Part shown: one piece after another, positions 23,930 through 36,805 of the stretch
Position numbering within the stretch: the stretch's first letter is position 1
Layout of the letters: every line of letters begins with the position of its first letter
Assembly: GCA_002682825.1 (NCBI GenBank)
Contig: NOKP01000058.1
Span: forward strand, 61,896-125,895
From: Neonectria sp. B-13
Taxonomy: Eukaryota; Ascomycota; Sordariomycetes; Hypocreales; Nectriaceae
Length of the DNA stretch: 64,000 nucleotides
Reading direction: 5' to 3'
Program-made: the position numbers and the translations under genes
The notes under the pieces: generated by a model
Told to the model about the DNA's origin: nothing
What the model saw: only the letters and a program-made list of their open reading frames with translations
Databases searched by the model: none

Positions 23930-24288
23930 CCAGTCTTGAAACGGAAAAGTGCGAACAGGCGATTCGCTGAGAGCGTTATACGCAAGTGCTCTTTTTTACG
24001 GCTAATAATACTGGTCTCGTCACAAATACCGGGGTAATTCTTATGACCAGAAAGTCAATAACCTCCATGGAGTCTCTTGCCCGATCACCTTCTTTAGTCC
24101 AAGCACTTGTAGAAGACAGCACTTGGATTTCATACAGGGGGAAAGACCTATTTTGGCTACCGGCGGAGTGTCGCAATGGGCTTATAGCTATCTCGGGGGA
24201 CAATCTTGCTATCGGTTGCAATTCAGGAAGAGTGGTGCTCTTAACATTCCTTTCTAGTGAGGTTGAGCAGTTGGTAAACTGGAATTGA
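23930..24288 (+). pseudogene. C-terminal tail of a second WD40 NLR, better preserved
   Basis: Just after the RIP-degraded tail lies a second, GC-normal copy of the same protein end: CEQAIR, LFFTANNTGLVTNTGVI, then STWISYRGKDLFWLPAEC and NLAIGCNSGRVVLLTF, ending at TGA 24286-24288. The ordered WISY, LFWLP, AIGC and GRV motifs are the usual final segment of fungal NACHT-WD40 proteins. An in-frame TGA occurs near 23968 and no WD40 blades of its own precede it. Duplicated NLR ends side by side fit repeated recombination within this gene family. Confidence 0.78.
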
Positions 24289-26804
24289 GCATATCCTATT
24301 TCGTGCCACGGGTTATATTGGCTATTTTAAACTTCCTACTATCTATTGTTGTACTTGGTTGTAGCTTAGACAGGGTGGTGGACATTGGATCGTTAACTTA
24401 ATAAGCTGCTAGAATTTTTGCAGGGCATTTACGTCTTAATATTTTCTTCTATTTCGATTTCATACCTTTGCGAAGGATGGTTAAAAGGGACCTGTTTCAT
24501 TTATAGTATTAGATTGCACCTTTGGAATGCTCAAGAACCTATGAGATTGTCGCCACCTGGTTATCATCGTACGTAAATACTGGCTTATCAGACATTCATA
24601 TGCTAGGTGAGAAGACGTAGGTAGCAAATAGTTCTAATCAGTATTAGCACTAGACAAGGTTGTCTTTTCGGTCAATGCCAGGAATCTAGTCGTATAACTA
24701 TGCCCTCCTTTTTCCTACTATGGTTCTCTTACTTCTGATTGGCTTAGGAGTGCTTTATTTCTTCCTCTTATATGTCTAAGTAAGGGTAGTAGGAGCAAGT
24801 TGATTGTCCAACAACTACTCTATGTCTAAACTACTATCTATTTAATTACTATCTGAATTGCTAGTTAGCTAAAGTAATAGGCATAGAAGGGATAAGATAT
24901 ACCTAAACTTAGAATTAGAAGCATTAGATCAATATTAGCTATAGTTAGATTTAGTAGTATATATTTTTCTCTAGGGTAGGCTAATAGTTTAGTCATCTTA
25001 CAATCTAACTGCTTTAATAATAGTATTAAGGAAGCAGCTTTCCTTTATAAAGAATGCTTTTGATTATAGATTAGAGATAAGAATAGGTTTCTACTTGTAA
25101 TACTCTTAGGGCTAGCTGATTATAGTAGCATAAGTAACTCATTAATAGGATTCAATAATATAAGTATAAATATATTATGTATAAATAAAGCACTCTACTA
25201 AATAAATTCCTAATCATTAGAGAGAATTACTAGGATCTAAACAGTAGAATTAACAACTTAAGGGCCTTAGATAAGCTTATAATTAAGGACTCCTAAGATA
25301 TAACTACTATATACAATCTATAACCCTTTAGGAAAAGGGTTTATAGCTTATTGTATCCACCTGAGTAGAGAACACTATAGTTATTGCTCTATAGGAAAGA
25401 GAAGGAAGATATAGTATATATATATGCCTTTGTAAGAAGGATAGTTATTCTCTAGTACTAAGTAAGAACCTAGCTTTATAAACACTAAAGTCTTACTTAG
25501 TAGCTCTAGTTAGATATCCTTTTTGATATAGAAGGTATTTAGATCAATAGGACTAGCAAGGGATATATATACTAAAGAGCTTAGCCAGGGGGCACTTTCA
25601 TTGCTACTACTAAGGAGTCAAAGGACAATACTATAGGATTATAAGCATTAATGACTAGTACCTATATGAATACAACGTAAGAGGACGTACAGAGTCAAGC
25701 TGCTATCATGCAGCAGTGCTAGTACAACCTACACAGATTGAGTTTCTTCTATCTCCTATCTATCCAAACTTACACCATAGAAGGTAAGTTTATTTAGAAA
25801 AAGTCAAGTGACTATAGTAAACTATTTCCCCTTCTAGTCCTCCTCCAAAGTCACTATTCTTACTCTAGCGTTGAACATAGAGAGTAATAAAAGAAGCCCC
25901 AAGATCTTACCTCTTTAGGACTAAGGATGTACAGATAAAGGTCAAGAATGAATGCAGGCTGGATAAAAGGCAGGAAGGTTCCAGCCTTGAAGTTCCCTGC
26001 ATTCATATAGCATAAGCCAGCTGGAAGGATTTCACACTGGGCTAGGTTGGAATAGTAGGTGATAATAAGATCCGCACTAATTGCTCCCTGCCTACGCTTA
26101 TTTAGCAGTAGAGGTATTAGGTAAACGATAGAGGCCAAGAAAGAAGAAGCCATATTGATCATAATAGAATTATACATAGTATTATAAGTGAAATGAGTTC
26201 AGGAGAGCCAAGGGCAAAGGAGAAGAGAATGTTGAGTCTTCCTTAGTGGGAAATGTTGGCTTACTGTATAGATAAATACTACTTTTAGTACTGCTTTAAC
26301 CCTAATGTCAATGCAGTATATTACTACTATATTTTATTATAGAAGAAAAAAATAATAGTTAATGCCTAAGGCATTAGAGACTAATAGTTCAGCTAGATAT
26401 AAATAGCATTATAGCTGAAATAGCATTATAGCTAAAAAGGAAAAAGCAAATAATTCCTCATATCCTAATAACAGCTCCATCTTCTAGCAGCAACTGCTAT
26501 AGATAGCAGCAATTACTATAGATAGATATAACAGTTTTTCTTATGTAAAACATTGATAGAAGTTCAGCAACTAGTATTGCTTTTAACAGTAGTTAGAGCC
26601 CATAACCTTAGTTAAGATAGGTTCAGAAAGGGGTTTCATGCTATAGATCTCTCGCTATACTCCTCTAGACCTCCTCACATATCTCTCCTATCTAGAGAAA
26701 GAGCCAGTTTTAGAGAACCTACAGAGTCATCAACATAGAACTTACCAACGTGATTTATCACTATACAGCAATACATTTAAAGAGGCCTCGCTAAGTACTT
26801 CAGC
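24289..26804. other. AT-rich spacer without a supported gene
   Basis: Intermediate AT content. The longest frame (26177 to 25860, minus, 105 codons) has a hydrophobic N-terminal helix (SFLASIVYLIPLLL) but no recognisable domain and may be chance. The last few hundred bases could be the untranslated 5' end of the Helitron that follows; no defined terminus is visible. Confidence 0.45.
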
Positions 26805-29800
26805 ATGGCTGAATCACATGATGATCCTTCTTTCCTACCCACTCCACCACAGACACAACTGTCTAATCAGCAGCAGCAGACAAGAATAGGACCACAAAGT
26901 AACAAGAGCCAGGCCATACAGAAAGCAGCGCAGCAGCGGTTAGAAGAGCAAAGGCAACGCAAGCGGGAGGCGATACGATATCAGCAGCAGACAACAAGAT
27001 GGTTGCAGAAGGAAGAGCAGCGCCGCCAACGAGTAGAGAAATAAGCAGAGACAATTCAGCAGTAGGAAGAAGAATACCACTACCAACAAGAGGAGAGAAT
27101 ACAAAATCAGGAACGAGAAAGAGAACGCCACCCACAAGCCGAAGAGATAAGACAGTGGCTGCAGAGACACCACCAGAATCAAGAGGAGGAGGCTTAACAT
27201 CAAAACAAGGTAGCATCACACACAAGCAATCACCGTCAACGAGCTAGGGAGGCGAGACAGGAGCTAGATTTACCAAACCCAGAGTATGAATCCTTCTTGG
27301 GGCACCCAAGGCCTCTCAAGGGCACAAAGTCTGACGATAACCAGGAGACATTATCAACTGAGGCAAGATGGACCTTCTAGCACCATCCCAACCCAACAGG
27401 CAGCACTTCCCGACCTAATGTCCATAGAGATGATTATACAGCAAAAGGAAGCCCTAGGCAGGCTGATGCAAGCAGTAGAGCAGTCCTTCCAAGAGAAGCA
27501 AGCGGCCTCGAATCACCATAATTGGTACAACCCTATGCCTACACAACATAAGATCAACACAGTTCAGTCCTTTCTAAAAGCTTTCCACAATAAAGGCAGC
27601 ATAGAGATAGTAATATGCTCTATTTGCTATCTACAGAAGAAGCCACAAGACCTAGACCACATCGACTGGAAAAGGGCATTGCCTAATGAGATTTCATTCA
27701 GCAATAACCAACTTACTAGTGTATAAGAGATACTTCCTAGAGGGAGACAGTAAGACCATAGTACCAATATACTTTACCTGTTAAGCAGCTTTTGACTAAA
27801 GCAGAGTCCCAGAGGCATGCATAAGGAGCATAATGCTCATCAGCTGCAAGCATAGGTATCCAAAGGAGCTGAAAGACCTTACCCCTCTCAAGGAGAAGCT
27901 AATCTCTCTTAATGCAGCATATAGGTTTATCACTAAGTTTAACATCCAATGTGGCCAACTGACCGGCCTAACATATTAGAAGCATATTACAGGTCACATT
28001 ATAGTATTCCCTAACAATATAGAGTCTTTAGCTACCACAATCCTACTATACCCACTTATATTAACATTAGAGCAGGTGCATATGATTTAGACTAGCCTAG
28101 AGTAGCCCACGCCTCCAGATGTAAACAAACTGCTCAGCATTCAACCTAGCGCCATCCGTACAGCATTATAGCAGCTATAAGCAAACAACCCCCTTTACAT
28201 TAATATCATAATCAACAAAGAGGAGATAGAAAGTTAGGCCTTTGAAGACAGTAGCAATATACTAACACAAGCCTACTAACACATAGTAAGGGAAGAAGAG
28301 ACTGTAGAAGAGCTTATACGGACAGCATAGATTGTACCTCCAATAGATCGAGGGCAGGACCCTCCTAGTCAAGCGTCATCAGTCAAGGACATTGCAATAG
28401 AGCTAGCAGAAAGGTCTAAGTATAACCTTGGACAATCTGAGCCTATGCTGCATAGCGTACAACAACTCCCTAGCTTAGAGAAGGCAATGGCTGAGGAAAC
28501 GTCAGAGCGAGTGTTTAAGCTGCGCTCCTCAGCGATGTTCCCGATCAACGAGCAGGCTGCCTTCACAGAGCAGGACAAGCTAGAGTTCATCAGTATAGCC
28601 CTACAGGCAGAGCACCAGTTCAACGATAGCTACAAAAGTGGTGCAGGTGAGGCCCCATCAATGCAGGTTCATGGCTCCTCAGGGCATCCATTCATCCAGG
28701 TATTACATGGTCGCGAGTTTGCAGACAGCTTTTCCCCAGAGTATTTCCCAAAAACCTTCCCTAACTGCTTCCCCTATAGCCACAGTAGACCACAAGTAGT
28801 AGACCAGAACAAGATAGGAAATCCAGTGAATCTCCTAATACAAGATATGACCATAAAGTCTTAGGCCAAAGTTGTTCTACAGTAGCACGGTGGGCATTGT
28901 ACCCAACACCCTGCCTTCTCCTTCCTTGTATTCAATATGATGGTAAGGTCTTAGAACCAGTGGATTGCCTAGGGCCGCCTAAAGCAGTCAGCATTTCAGC
29001 GTGTTAAGGGAATACACTAGAGGCTAACGCCCAAGTGCTTACGCAAAGTGCAAAAGGAGATGTTCAAGACAGGAAAGACCATAGACAGGGACATTATCGC
29101 ACTTATAAAGGAACTCTTACTCTATAGTAGCCAACATCCTTTATCAAACAAGAGCTGCCTATCTATACAGAAGAAGATCTAGTCAATGATAGTAGCATTC
29201 AGCCTTACAGCCATCTGGTTTACCTTAAATCCCAATGACATTAACAACCCAATGAAGCTAAAGCTCGTGGCACATAGGGGACAGGATAATAAGGCCACTA
29301 GAGCATTGCTTCATACTCTAAGCACATTGCTGCAGGTGACAACCCTCTCGGTCCACAACCCTCTCAGCTCAACGCTCTTCTTCTTCCACAAGATCTCTCT
29401 TTTTTTCAAGCATTACGTTCACGTTGGACGACCATCTATTTACAGGAATGTAAGCCATTATTATGCGACCGTCGAGACCAACGACCACAGGGCTCTTCAC
29501 CTACATGGCCTACTCTAGTTAGATAGCAACCTAGCCCTATCGGATCTCGTCTACAACATAGCTGATCCCAATAAGGGAGAATACCAGTCGAAGGTCAAGA
29601 GCTTCATGGACAATATATTTACCAAGACCCTAAACAAGGCCTTGGTGAAGGAGGCAGTAGAGTGCGGCAAGAAGACTACTGTAGTCGAGCCTGAGCTAAT
29701 GCACAACGCAGAGTAGTTATCAGAGAGGTTTAAGCACAAGGCCAACTTTATTGCATCTCACTGCTAGGTCCATTACCATACTACTACATATATCAAGTAC

Positions 29801-30700
29801 TCTATTAAGGAAGTTTTAAAGGCAGGCCTAGCAAAGTGTAAAACACAGCTATACTATTTCTAGGCTCCTTAGAGACTTATGCCAGAGACTAGCTTTATAG
29901 ACAACAGCCTACTCAAAGTAAAGAGAGATCATTATATGGTCAATCAGTATAACCAGAGTATAGCCATAGGGCTATAGCACAACCATAATGTATTAATAAT
30001 TCTTATGCAAAAAAAAGGGCTAGTACTCATACACTACATCTGCAACTATACTACAAAGCTTAACACTCCTATATAGAAGTGGCTCACCTTTGCCACAGAG
30101 CTATTAGACCTAGCCCACTAACAGCAAGGGGAACCTAGCAATCTAGGTACCATATTAGCATCAATGATAGAAGATGAAACCAAATCGTTCTTACTATGCA
30201 TTACAAACCGAATTTTCATAAGCAGAGAGCTCTTACAACCTAAGGTACTTAGCTATCTGCTCGGCTTTAGGACTGATTTTACAAATGTTCTAGCTTAGAC
30301 CTAGGTGCATCTCAATTCTATGTACTAGGCCTGCGCCAGACACTGGCCAGGTCTGCAGGAAGCACTATCAGCACTTGGTCGAGAGCCGCAACCAGACAAC
30401 ATCTATTTCCAAGCAGACAGCTTTAAGTTGCCCTACTTAAAAGCGTACAAACACCACAGCCCAATCCTCCAAGACCTTTGCTTCTATAACTATATATCCT
30501 TTATAGTCTTAAAGAAGGAACACTCCCACTAGAGAGGCATAACACCAATTCCTTTTCCACGAACGGCAGCAGCCTGTAAAGGCTGGGTCCAATGCCTCCG
30601 AACTCCCAGCAAAACAGCTATGCCAATCTTCGATGGTTGTCTTACAGATAAGTTCAATGAACAAGATGAAAGTTTCATAAAGAAGTTTTCGGTATTGTCT
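26805..30700 (+). mobile_element. Helitron Rep-type gene, decayed, helicase missing
   Basis: Starts at ATG 26805 (MAESHDDPSF) with a Gln/Arg-rich coiled region. It shifts frame near 27050-27290 and again by about 27730, and has many TAG/TAA codons. In order: a segment with ICSICYLQKK (about 27610); a DUF6570-like domain (27880-28200, KEKLISLNAAYRFITKF, NNPLYINI); a further Helitron-typical stretch (28445-28864); and the Rep HUH domain at 29186-29760, with FTLNPNDINNP and the diagnostic HLHGLL followed by a stop where W is expected. The Rep-linked region continues to about 30700 (PIFDGCLTDKFNE, SFIKKF). The PIF1 helicase half is absent; sequence switches directly to a Fot1-like transposase. 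Dead rolling-circle transposon. Confidence 0.88.
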
Positions 30701-30702
30701 AG

Positions 30703-31628
30703 GGGATAAAAACAGTCTTAAGCCACACAAGGGCAACATGGTCATTAGTCCAGCCCTTCTCAGTAGAAGTAAAGTCCCAAGAGCTTAAGAAATCAAGCTC
30801 TTCTGGAAACCATTACTATTGAACAGTAACTCCCTTGAAGATCACAAGTAGGCTCAAAGCCCAGCCGGCTACTAAGATACACTCAATGATTGTAATCCAG
30901 GAACACAAGCCCAGATTCTTAATCATCACAACCCTATGCTCTAAGCTTCCAAGCACAAGGCCGTTATATCCCTGCCCTTCCATAATGCCAGCTTCATCCA
31001 TGTTGTATCGATTTTCCCAGAGGATTGCCTTGACTTCAGGGATAGCCAGGAACTTAAAAAAGCTCTTGATTTTCTCAGTTGTTGCACCATCCATTAAAAT
31101 AGGAAAGATCAAGCTTCTGACCTCAAAGAGTCTTAACCCAAGGGTTTCAACATAAGAAGCCATCAATCCAGTGAGTCCCAAGGGGCTCAAGCTAGCTATT
31201 GAGGACAGCAATCCAGCCAGCAAAGTCAATGAGCTGGGCATGTGTTAGAGGGAAGCCCAGGCTTTCTTAGACCAAGACCCATTGTATAAGACTAGCTTCC
31301 TGGTCTACAGAGAGCTTTTGAAAGTGCTAATGAGCATTTTGGTGGCTTTAGACGCCATTGAGTCAATGGACTAAAGTTGAACGTGGAATGCCATAACGTT
31401 GCGCAGCAGCGCATTAAGATAATTCGTTTTCTACGTCAAATATGGCATTTTGAATATCAGATTCAAGGTAATTGTGCATAACGGTCTAAGGGATATAAAT
31501 AATATCGCAATTGATGCACCATAGCATGAGAAAATGCGGTTAGAATATGAAGGTAGATGGGTAGGAAAGTGTAAAAAAAGTGGCTGGAAAGTGGTCCAGA
31601 ATGGGGGCTGGTCCAGAAGTGGGGTGGT
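30703..31628 (-). mobile_element. Fot1/pogo (Tc1-mariner) transposase fragment
   Basis: Minus-strand frame from ATG 31479 (MHNYLESDIQ). Psq-type helix-turn-helix region: CAAAQRYGIPRSTL. CENP-B-like region: ASLIQWVL, GFPLTHAQLIDFAG, EPLGTHWIDGFL. After a 4-bp repeat (ATGGATGG) that shifts frame near 31100 come the start of the DDE domain with NRYNMDEAGIMEG, WITIIECI, LVIFKG, and FPEELDFLSSWDF, GWTNDHVA. The sequence ends at about 30703, where the Helitron begins, so the later catalytic acids are missing. Stops occur at Gln/Arg positions. The 5' element end is probably at TA 31629-31630, with subterminal repeats TTCTGGACCA. Confidence 0.87.
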
Positions 31629-33892
31629 TACCTTAGGCCCTGGACTCGTCCAGGCTACCAATCAGCCACGAAGTGTTCGGCATTCCAAGGGTGTGCCAAC
31701 AAGATAATCAGCTGAAATCTAACAATAGCCATAATTACAGTAGTCTGCAGATCTCGACATAGGAGGGGTCATGGTAATTGGATCCACTACCACAACTACT
31801 AGCAGCCTAGAGTTTAAGCCATCCTAGAACAGAGAGTACAAGGTGTATGTTTCAAAACGCCTGCATTAGATCGAATGCCAGGCATGCGTTTGGACAAAGC
31901 AGCATACATAAACAACTAGCTTCTAGTCTATTTTTACATACCTAAGGTCCACTATTGTCCTCTTGGTCAATGTACCTGCCCTAGCAGACCAAAGCTTGAA
32001 CCTTTACTAGCGCCCAAGGACATCTGTCCCATAAGGGGGTTTCTAAGGTTCCCCTCCTACTCACTCTCTCAGGCCAATAGACAGAGGTCAGGCTAACAGA
32101 CAGAGGTCAAGCCCATATACAGCTAACACTGCATTGCCTTAACAGTAGTTCTTAGCTTATAACTATCACCTAGGTCCTCTATACCTAATGCTAATATAAC
32201 TCTCTAGCTAAGCTTTTAGATAACTATAAGTATAATAAAGATTATTCTATCTTTCTACTTTATTAAGTTTACTAATACTAGACTATTTACTATAATATTA
32301 TACTTAATATTAATATTTACTTACTTACCTTTAATAATAATAAAGTTTATAGTTTATCTTTATTAATAATTCTATAAAATCTTATATTTATTATTAATTT
32401 TAACTTTTTACTTAAGCTATATAATTACTTTAATATAATCTATAGTATTAATACTAATAGTTTAATTATTATTATACTAAAGTACTTAAGAATAACTATT
32501 AATAAATATATTATTACTTATATATTCTTATTTAATAAGATATTTAAAAAGAAAAGTTATAAGGTTAAAATTAATAACTAATTATAGAGTAGATTTAATA
32601 CTATAGTACTAAAGTAGGTAATTAAGTAAATTTTAATAGATAATAGTTATAGTAAAGATATACTTCTTAAAGATCTATTTAAAATAGCTTATAAAGTATA
32701 AGTTTTTAACTTTCTTTTTTCCTTATAATATAACTAATTAATAAGCTTTATATATATAATAAGTAAAGAAACTAAAGATATAATATATCTAATAAGCTAT
32801 TATTCCTATAAACTAGCTTATTTATATAACTTTACTAAGATATAATAAGTCTATTAAGCTATATTTATTATAATTATCTTTTTTAATCTAATTATTATTA
32901 GGCTCTTTTAAGAGTAGTTTATTAATAATACCCTAAGAATAAATAACTCTATATATATACTTTAAAATCAGGCTTAGGATATTTAGGCTAATTAGTTATA
33001 GAGCAGTCTTTTATACTTAATATTAATTAGAATAAGTATACCTATCTTAAGGCCTATATATAATAATATCTTAAGTATTAGGACTATCTTAAAGAAGCTT
33101 ATAATAGAAATAAAGATAATAATAAAATAGTTTTATTATAATAAATCTAGCCTTAATAATAAAAACTATTATTATTACTTTAATATTACTTATAGTCTTA
33201 AGGATATTAGCTTAAAAGAGTTAAAGAAGTAGTATAATATTATAATAATAATTGAACTATATATTATATTATAAGATATATTTAGATAGATAAAAACATA
33301 TATAAATAGCTTTATAAGAAAGTAATATTAGTTAATCCTAATTACTATAAGTTCTTATATTATATTCTTATTTTCTATTATATTATTTTTAATCTATTAT
33401 TATAAGACTTTAATTCTTATAAGATACTCTTTAGCTTAAATAGTATATTTATATTAAGTAACTTTATTAATAGACTATTTAATACTATTAATCTAGAGAA
33501 ATATCTTCTTTTTTATTAATTATATTCCTAATAAATAAGAAAGATCTTTATACTATATAGACTTAGTAATATTAGGAAAATATAATTAACTATTAATTTT
33601 ACTTAGTATTACTAGATTATATTTAGCTTAGTCTTTTAGTTTAATAGTAGATTAAAGAACTATCTTAAAGAAAGTATTACTAATTATATTAATTAGATCT
33701 CTAAAGGATAAATTCCTAGTATAAACTAGAACCAGTCTAAGGCTTATAATAAGAATAATCTTAATACTACTATTATAAGTATAATAAAGTAACTTATATA
33801 ATCTAATAATAATAATTAACTATTAATTTTTAATAATATTAATTAAAACTATAAGTAAGATAATATAATAGGTATATATAATCTTAAAATAC

Positions 33893-34857
33893 CCCTCTAT
33901 AAGGGAACCTAATATATAATAATTACTGTATTATACATTGATTTCTTTATCTTAAGCCTAGTTGGTTTTAAAGTTCTTTATTAACCTTTACATCTAACCT
34001 AAACCTATCTACCTTTTCCATCCAGTCTAAGTTTTTCCTTAACCCCATATGATCCTTCCCCTCGATTTCATAATGCACTAGCTAGCCATCCGCACTAGCT
34101 CCATACACCCCAGCAGCTCCTAGAACCATAGGGCATATTCCTCTCTAGATAATTTATTAATAATAACTTTATTATCTTTATTGTTTAACCTAGCCTCTAA
34201 TCACTTAGTAAGGGCTTTAAGCAGTATCTTCTCCTCTATAATAAAGCTAATGTTATTAACCTTAGTAGCTCTATCATTAAAGAGTAAACAGTAGCTGAAT
34301 ATAGCTAGATGTACTATTTGGATAGTATTAACTATTGTATAGCTAGACTTAAAGCTACTAAGGCTATAGATTCTAGCCTAGTAAAGCTACTGCTTATACT
34401 TAGCAGGCTTAATCTCTCTATCTAGAGAGTAATAGTATTCTGTTTTATATGCCTTTTAGCTCTATTTCTTACTATTAGGTTATAAGATACAATAGGTAAT
34501 AGTAGAATGTATTATAGTTATATTATGCTATATTATAGTATATTAAGAAGGAGGGAAGAAGGTTAGCTGGACTTATTATCTTAATGAGAGATAATTATTT
34601 ATATATACTATAGTTTAGGATAAGCTTTTTATGAATTGGACATTAAGGTTAAAGAGAGGGACCTAGATAGGTTATAAAAATAGGCTTAAGGTATAATATT
34701 AATATAAACTATATTACTAGGAAAGCTTATTATATTTAAGTTATTAGGATTAATAATACTAGGTATAGTATCTTATTGTATTAACTGCTATATATTATCT
34801 ATTGTATTATCTTAATCTATTAGATAATATTAACTAAAGCTAAAATTACTATAAATA
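33893..34857 (+). mobile_element. Retroposon-like family C, copy 2
   Basis: A 965-bp copy starting CCCTCTATAAGGGAACC and ending ATTACTATAAATA, flanked by a 12-bp duplication ATCTTAAAATAC (33881-33892 and 34858-34869). It is markedly less AT-rich in places (CTAGCCATCCGCACTAGC near 34081) than the surrounding segment, so it is younger than most of the RIP there. Confidence 0.85.
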
Positions 34858-35759
34858 ATCTTAAAATACTATCTATCTAATAATTATAAAGTAATACTAA
34901 TTATAATATAGCTTTTATATTTTATATAGTTAGATAAGTTTAAATAATTAATTAAGGTTAATCTAAGTCTTAATAAGACTATTTTTAGGAAATAGTATAA
35001 TAGTAAACTTAATAAGTTTTATAGCCTTATATACTAAGTATAATATAATATAATCTTACTTTATATTAAGCTTAAACTATAATTAGCTCTTTAAGCTATT
35101 AAATAGCTTATTCTTAGTATTAGTATAAACTATCTTATACTTTTAGGAAAAGAGTATTAATATTATAATATATATATAGATCTATAAATACTAATAGGAT
35201 AAACTAATAAAATCTTATAATATATTAAGCTATTTACTTTTAGATTATAAGTAGAAAAGTATTATAATAATATAGATAGTTTTATTTAAAGAGATTAAAA
35301 GTAAAAGTACTAATATTATTAATCTATTATAATTCTAAGTCTTTCTTAATAATAAGTAATTATAATATAATCTATTTAAAGTAGTAATAATAATAATAAG
35401 GGTAAATAGATAGTTTAATTAGCTTAGGAAAATAGCTTATAATAAAGTATAATTCTTAGACTTTATTAGCTTACTACTTTAGTACTTAATAATTAAAACC
35501 TAAGAAGGATTAATAAATAGCTACTTTATATACTTAATAGTATATAAATAGATATTATTCTTAGATAGTAATTAGTAGAAATATAAATTAGTAAGACTAA
35601 TACTTATAATAATTAATTCCTTAATATTAATAAATATATTAAAAGAATATTAAATCTTTTAGTAAAAGCTTCTTTTATATATAAAAAGATATATAGAATA
35701 AATATAAAAAGTACTTTTAAATATAAGTATTTAATATATTAATAATAAATTAATAATAG

Positions 35760-36640
35760 TTTTATTATATAAATTAAAGAATCTTTATTTAAATTAAAAT
35801 AAGTTTAAAAAGATAAAAGAAATATATAAATAAGTATTAAAAAACTATAAAAAAGTACTTAAATCTTATTATATATTAATTCTTAGTATAATTAATAACT
35901 TAAAGAACTTTTATTTAAATTAAAATAAATTTAAAGAAATAAAGAAAATATATAAATAAATATTAAAAGATAAAAAAGAAATACTTAAATCTTATTATAC
36001 TTTAATTCTTAATATAATTAATAACTTAAGTTTTCTATAAAGATTAAAATAAATTTAAAAAAGTAAAAAAGATATATAAGTAAGTATTAAAAAGTAATAA
36101 AAAAGTATTTAAATCTTATTATATATTAATTCTTATTATAATTAATAATTTAAGTTTTTTCTATAAAGATTAAAATAAATCTAAGAAAATAGAAAAAATA
36201 TATAAATAAGTATTAAAAGATTATAAAAAAATACTTAGATTTTATTATATATTAATTCTTATTATAATTAATAACTTAAGAATCTTTTATAAGAATTAAA
36301 ATAAGTTTAAAAAAATTAAAAAAATATATAAATAAATATTATATAATTTCTAAATAACTTTAGAATTTAATTATTCTAAATTATTTATTATTATATATAA
36401 TATAAAATCTTTATAATATATTAAAAGTATTATAAATTATTACTTTTTATTAATTATTAAAAATAATCTAATTAAATTAATAAATATTTTTATAAATATA
36501 ATTAAAAAAATAAAATTAATAAATAGATTAAAAATATTAAAATAATTAATAATTAAAATCTATAGAATTATTAAATCTTATTATATAAAAAGATTAAATA
36601 AATTATTTTAATAAAAATATTAATATATTTACTTTCTTTA
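35760..36640 (+). pseudogene. TPR array and C-terminus in segment A2, extreme RIP
   Basis: Four to five 126-bp TPR units remain up to about 36350, reading as Y-L-x-F-K-x-I-K-x-I-YK patterns with Gln codons turned to stops, followed by a degraded version of the A1 tail. Almost all C/G positions that can mutate have done so, making this among the most AT-rich DNA in the window. It has fewer units than A1, so the array has contracted here or expanded in A1. Confidence 0.8.
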
Positions 36641-36805
36641 AGATAGAACTATATATTCTATATTAATCTATACCTTTAAGAGTAGAAGAAAGTTTAATCT
36701 CTTTTCTAATGATTAAGCAGAAGATAAGTAATAGTAAGGCTAAGTGCTAAGAGAGCATCTATAGTCAGTGACCTCTGCGCCTTGCCCGCTGAGGGGTCCC
36801 GGTGA

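Larger units (their letters stand above)
31630..36805 (+). repeat. Long duplicated segment, copy A2
   Basis: Direct copy of A1 (5265 onward) and inverted relative to A3 (52830 to 39948). The first 500 bp are well preserved. From about 32200 the sequence is heavily RIP-degraded, more so than A1. It lacks the SINE and LTR element of A1 but contains family C at 33893-34857. It ends with TPR repeats (35760-36350), a degraded C-terminal tail and the 165-bp end shared in inverted orientation with 39948-40113. Confidence 0.87.

Noticed and set aside
25860..26177. 105-codon frame as a membrane protein g 'gene'
   Set aside because: One hydrophobic helix only, no recognisable family, no supporting splice or promoter context; left as part of the spacer.
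26863..27225. 120-codon minus-strand open frame rich in Leu/Val/Ser
   Set aside because: Antisense shadow of the Gln/Arg-rich Helitron N-terminal coding region.
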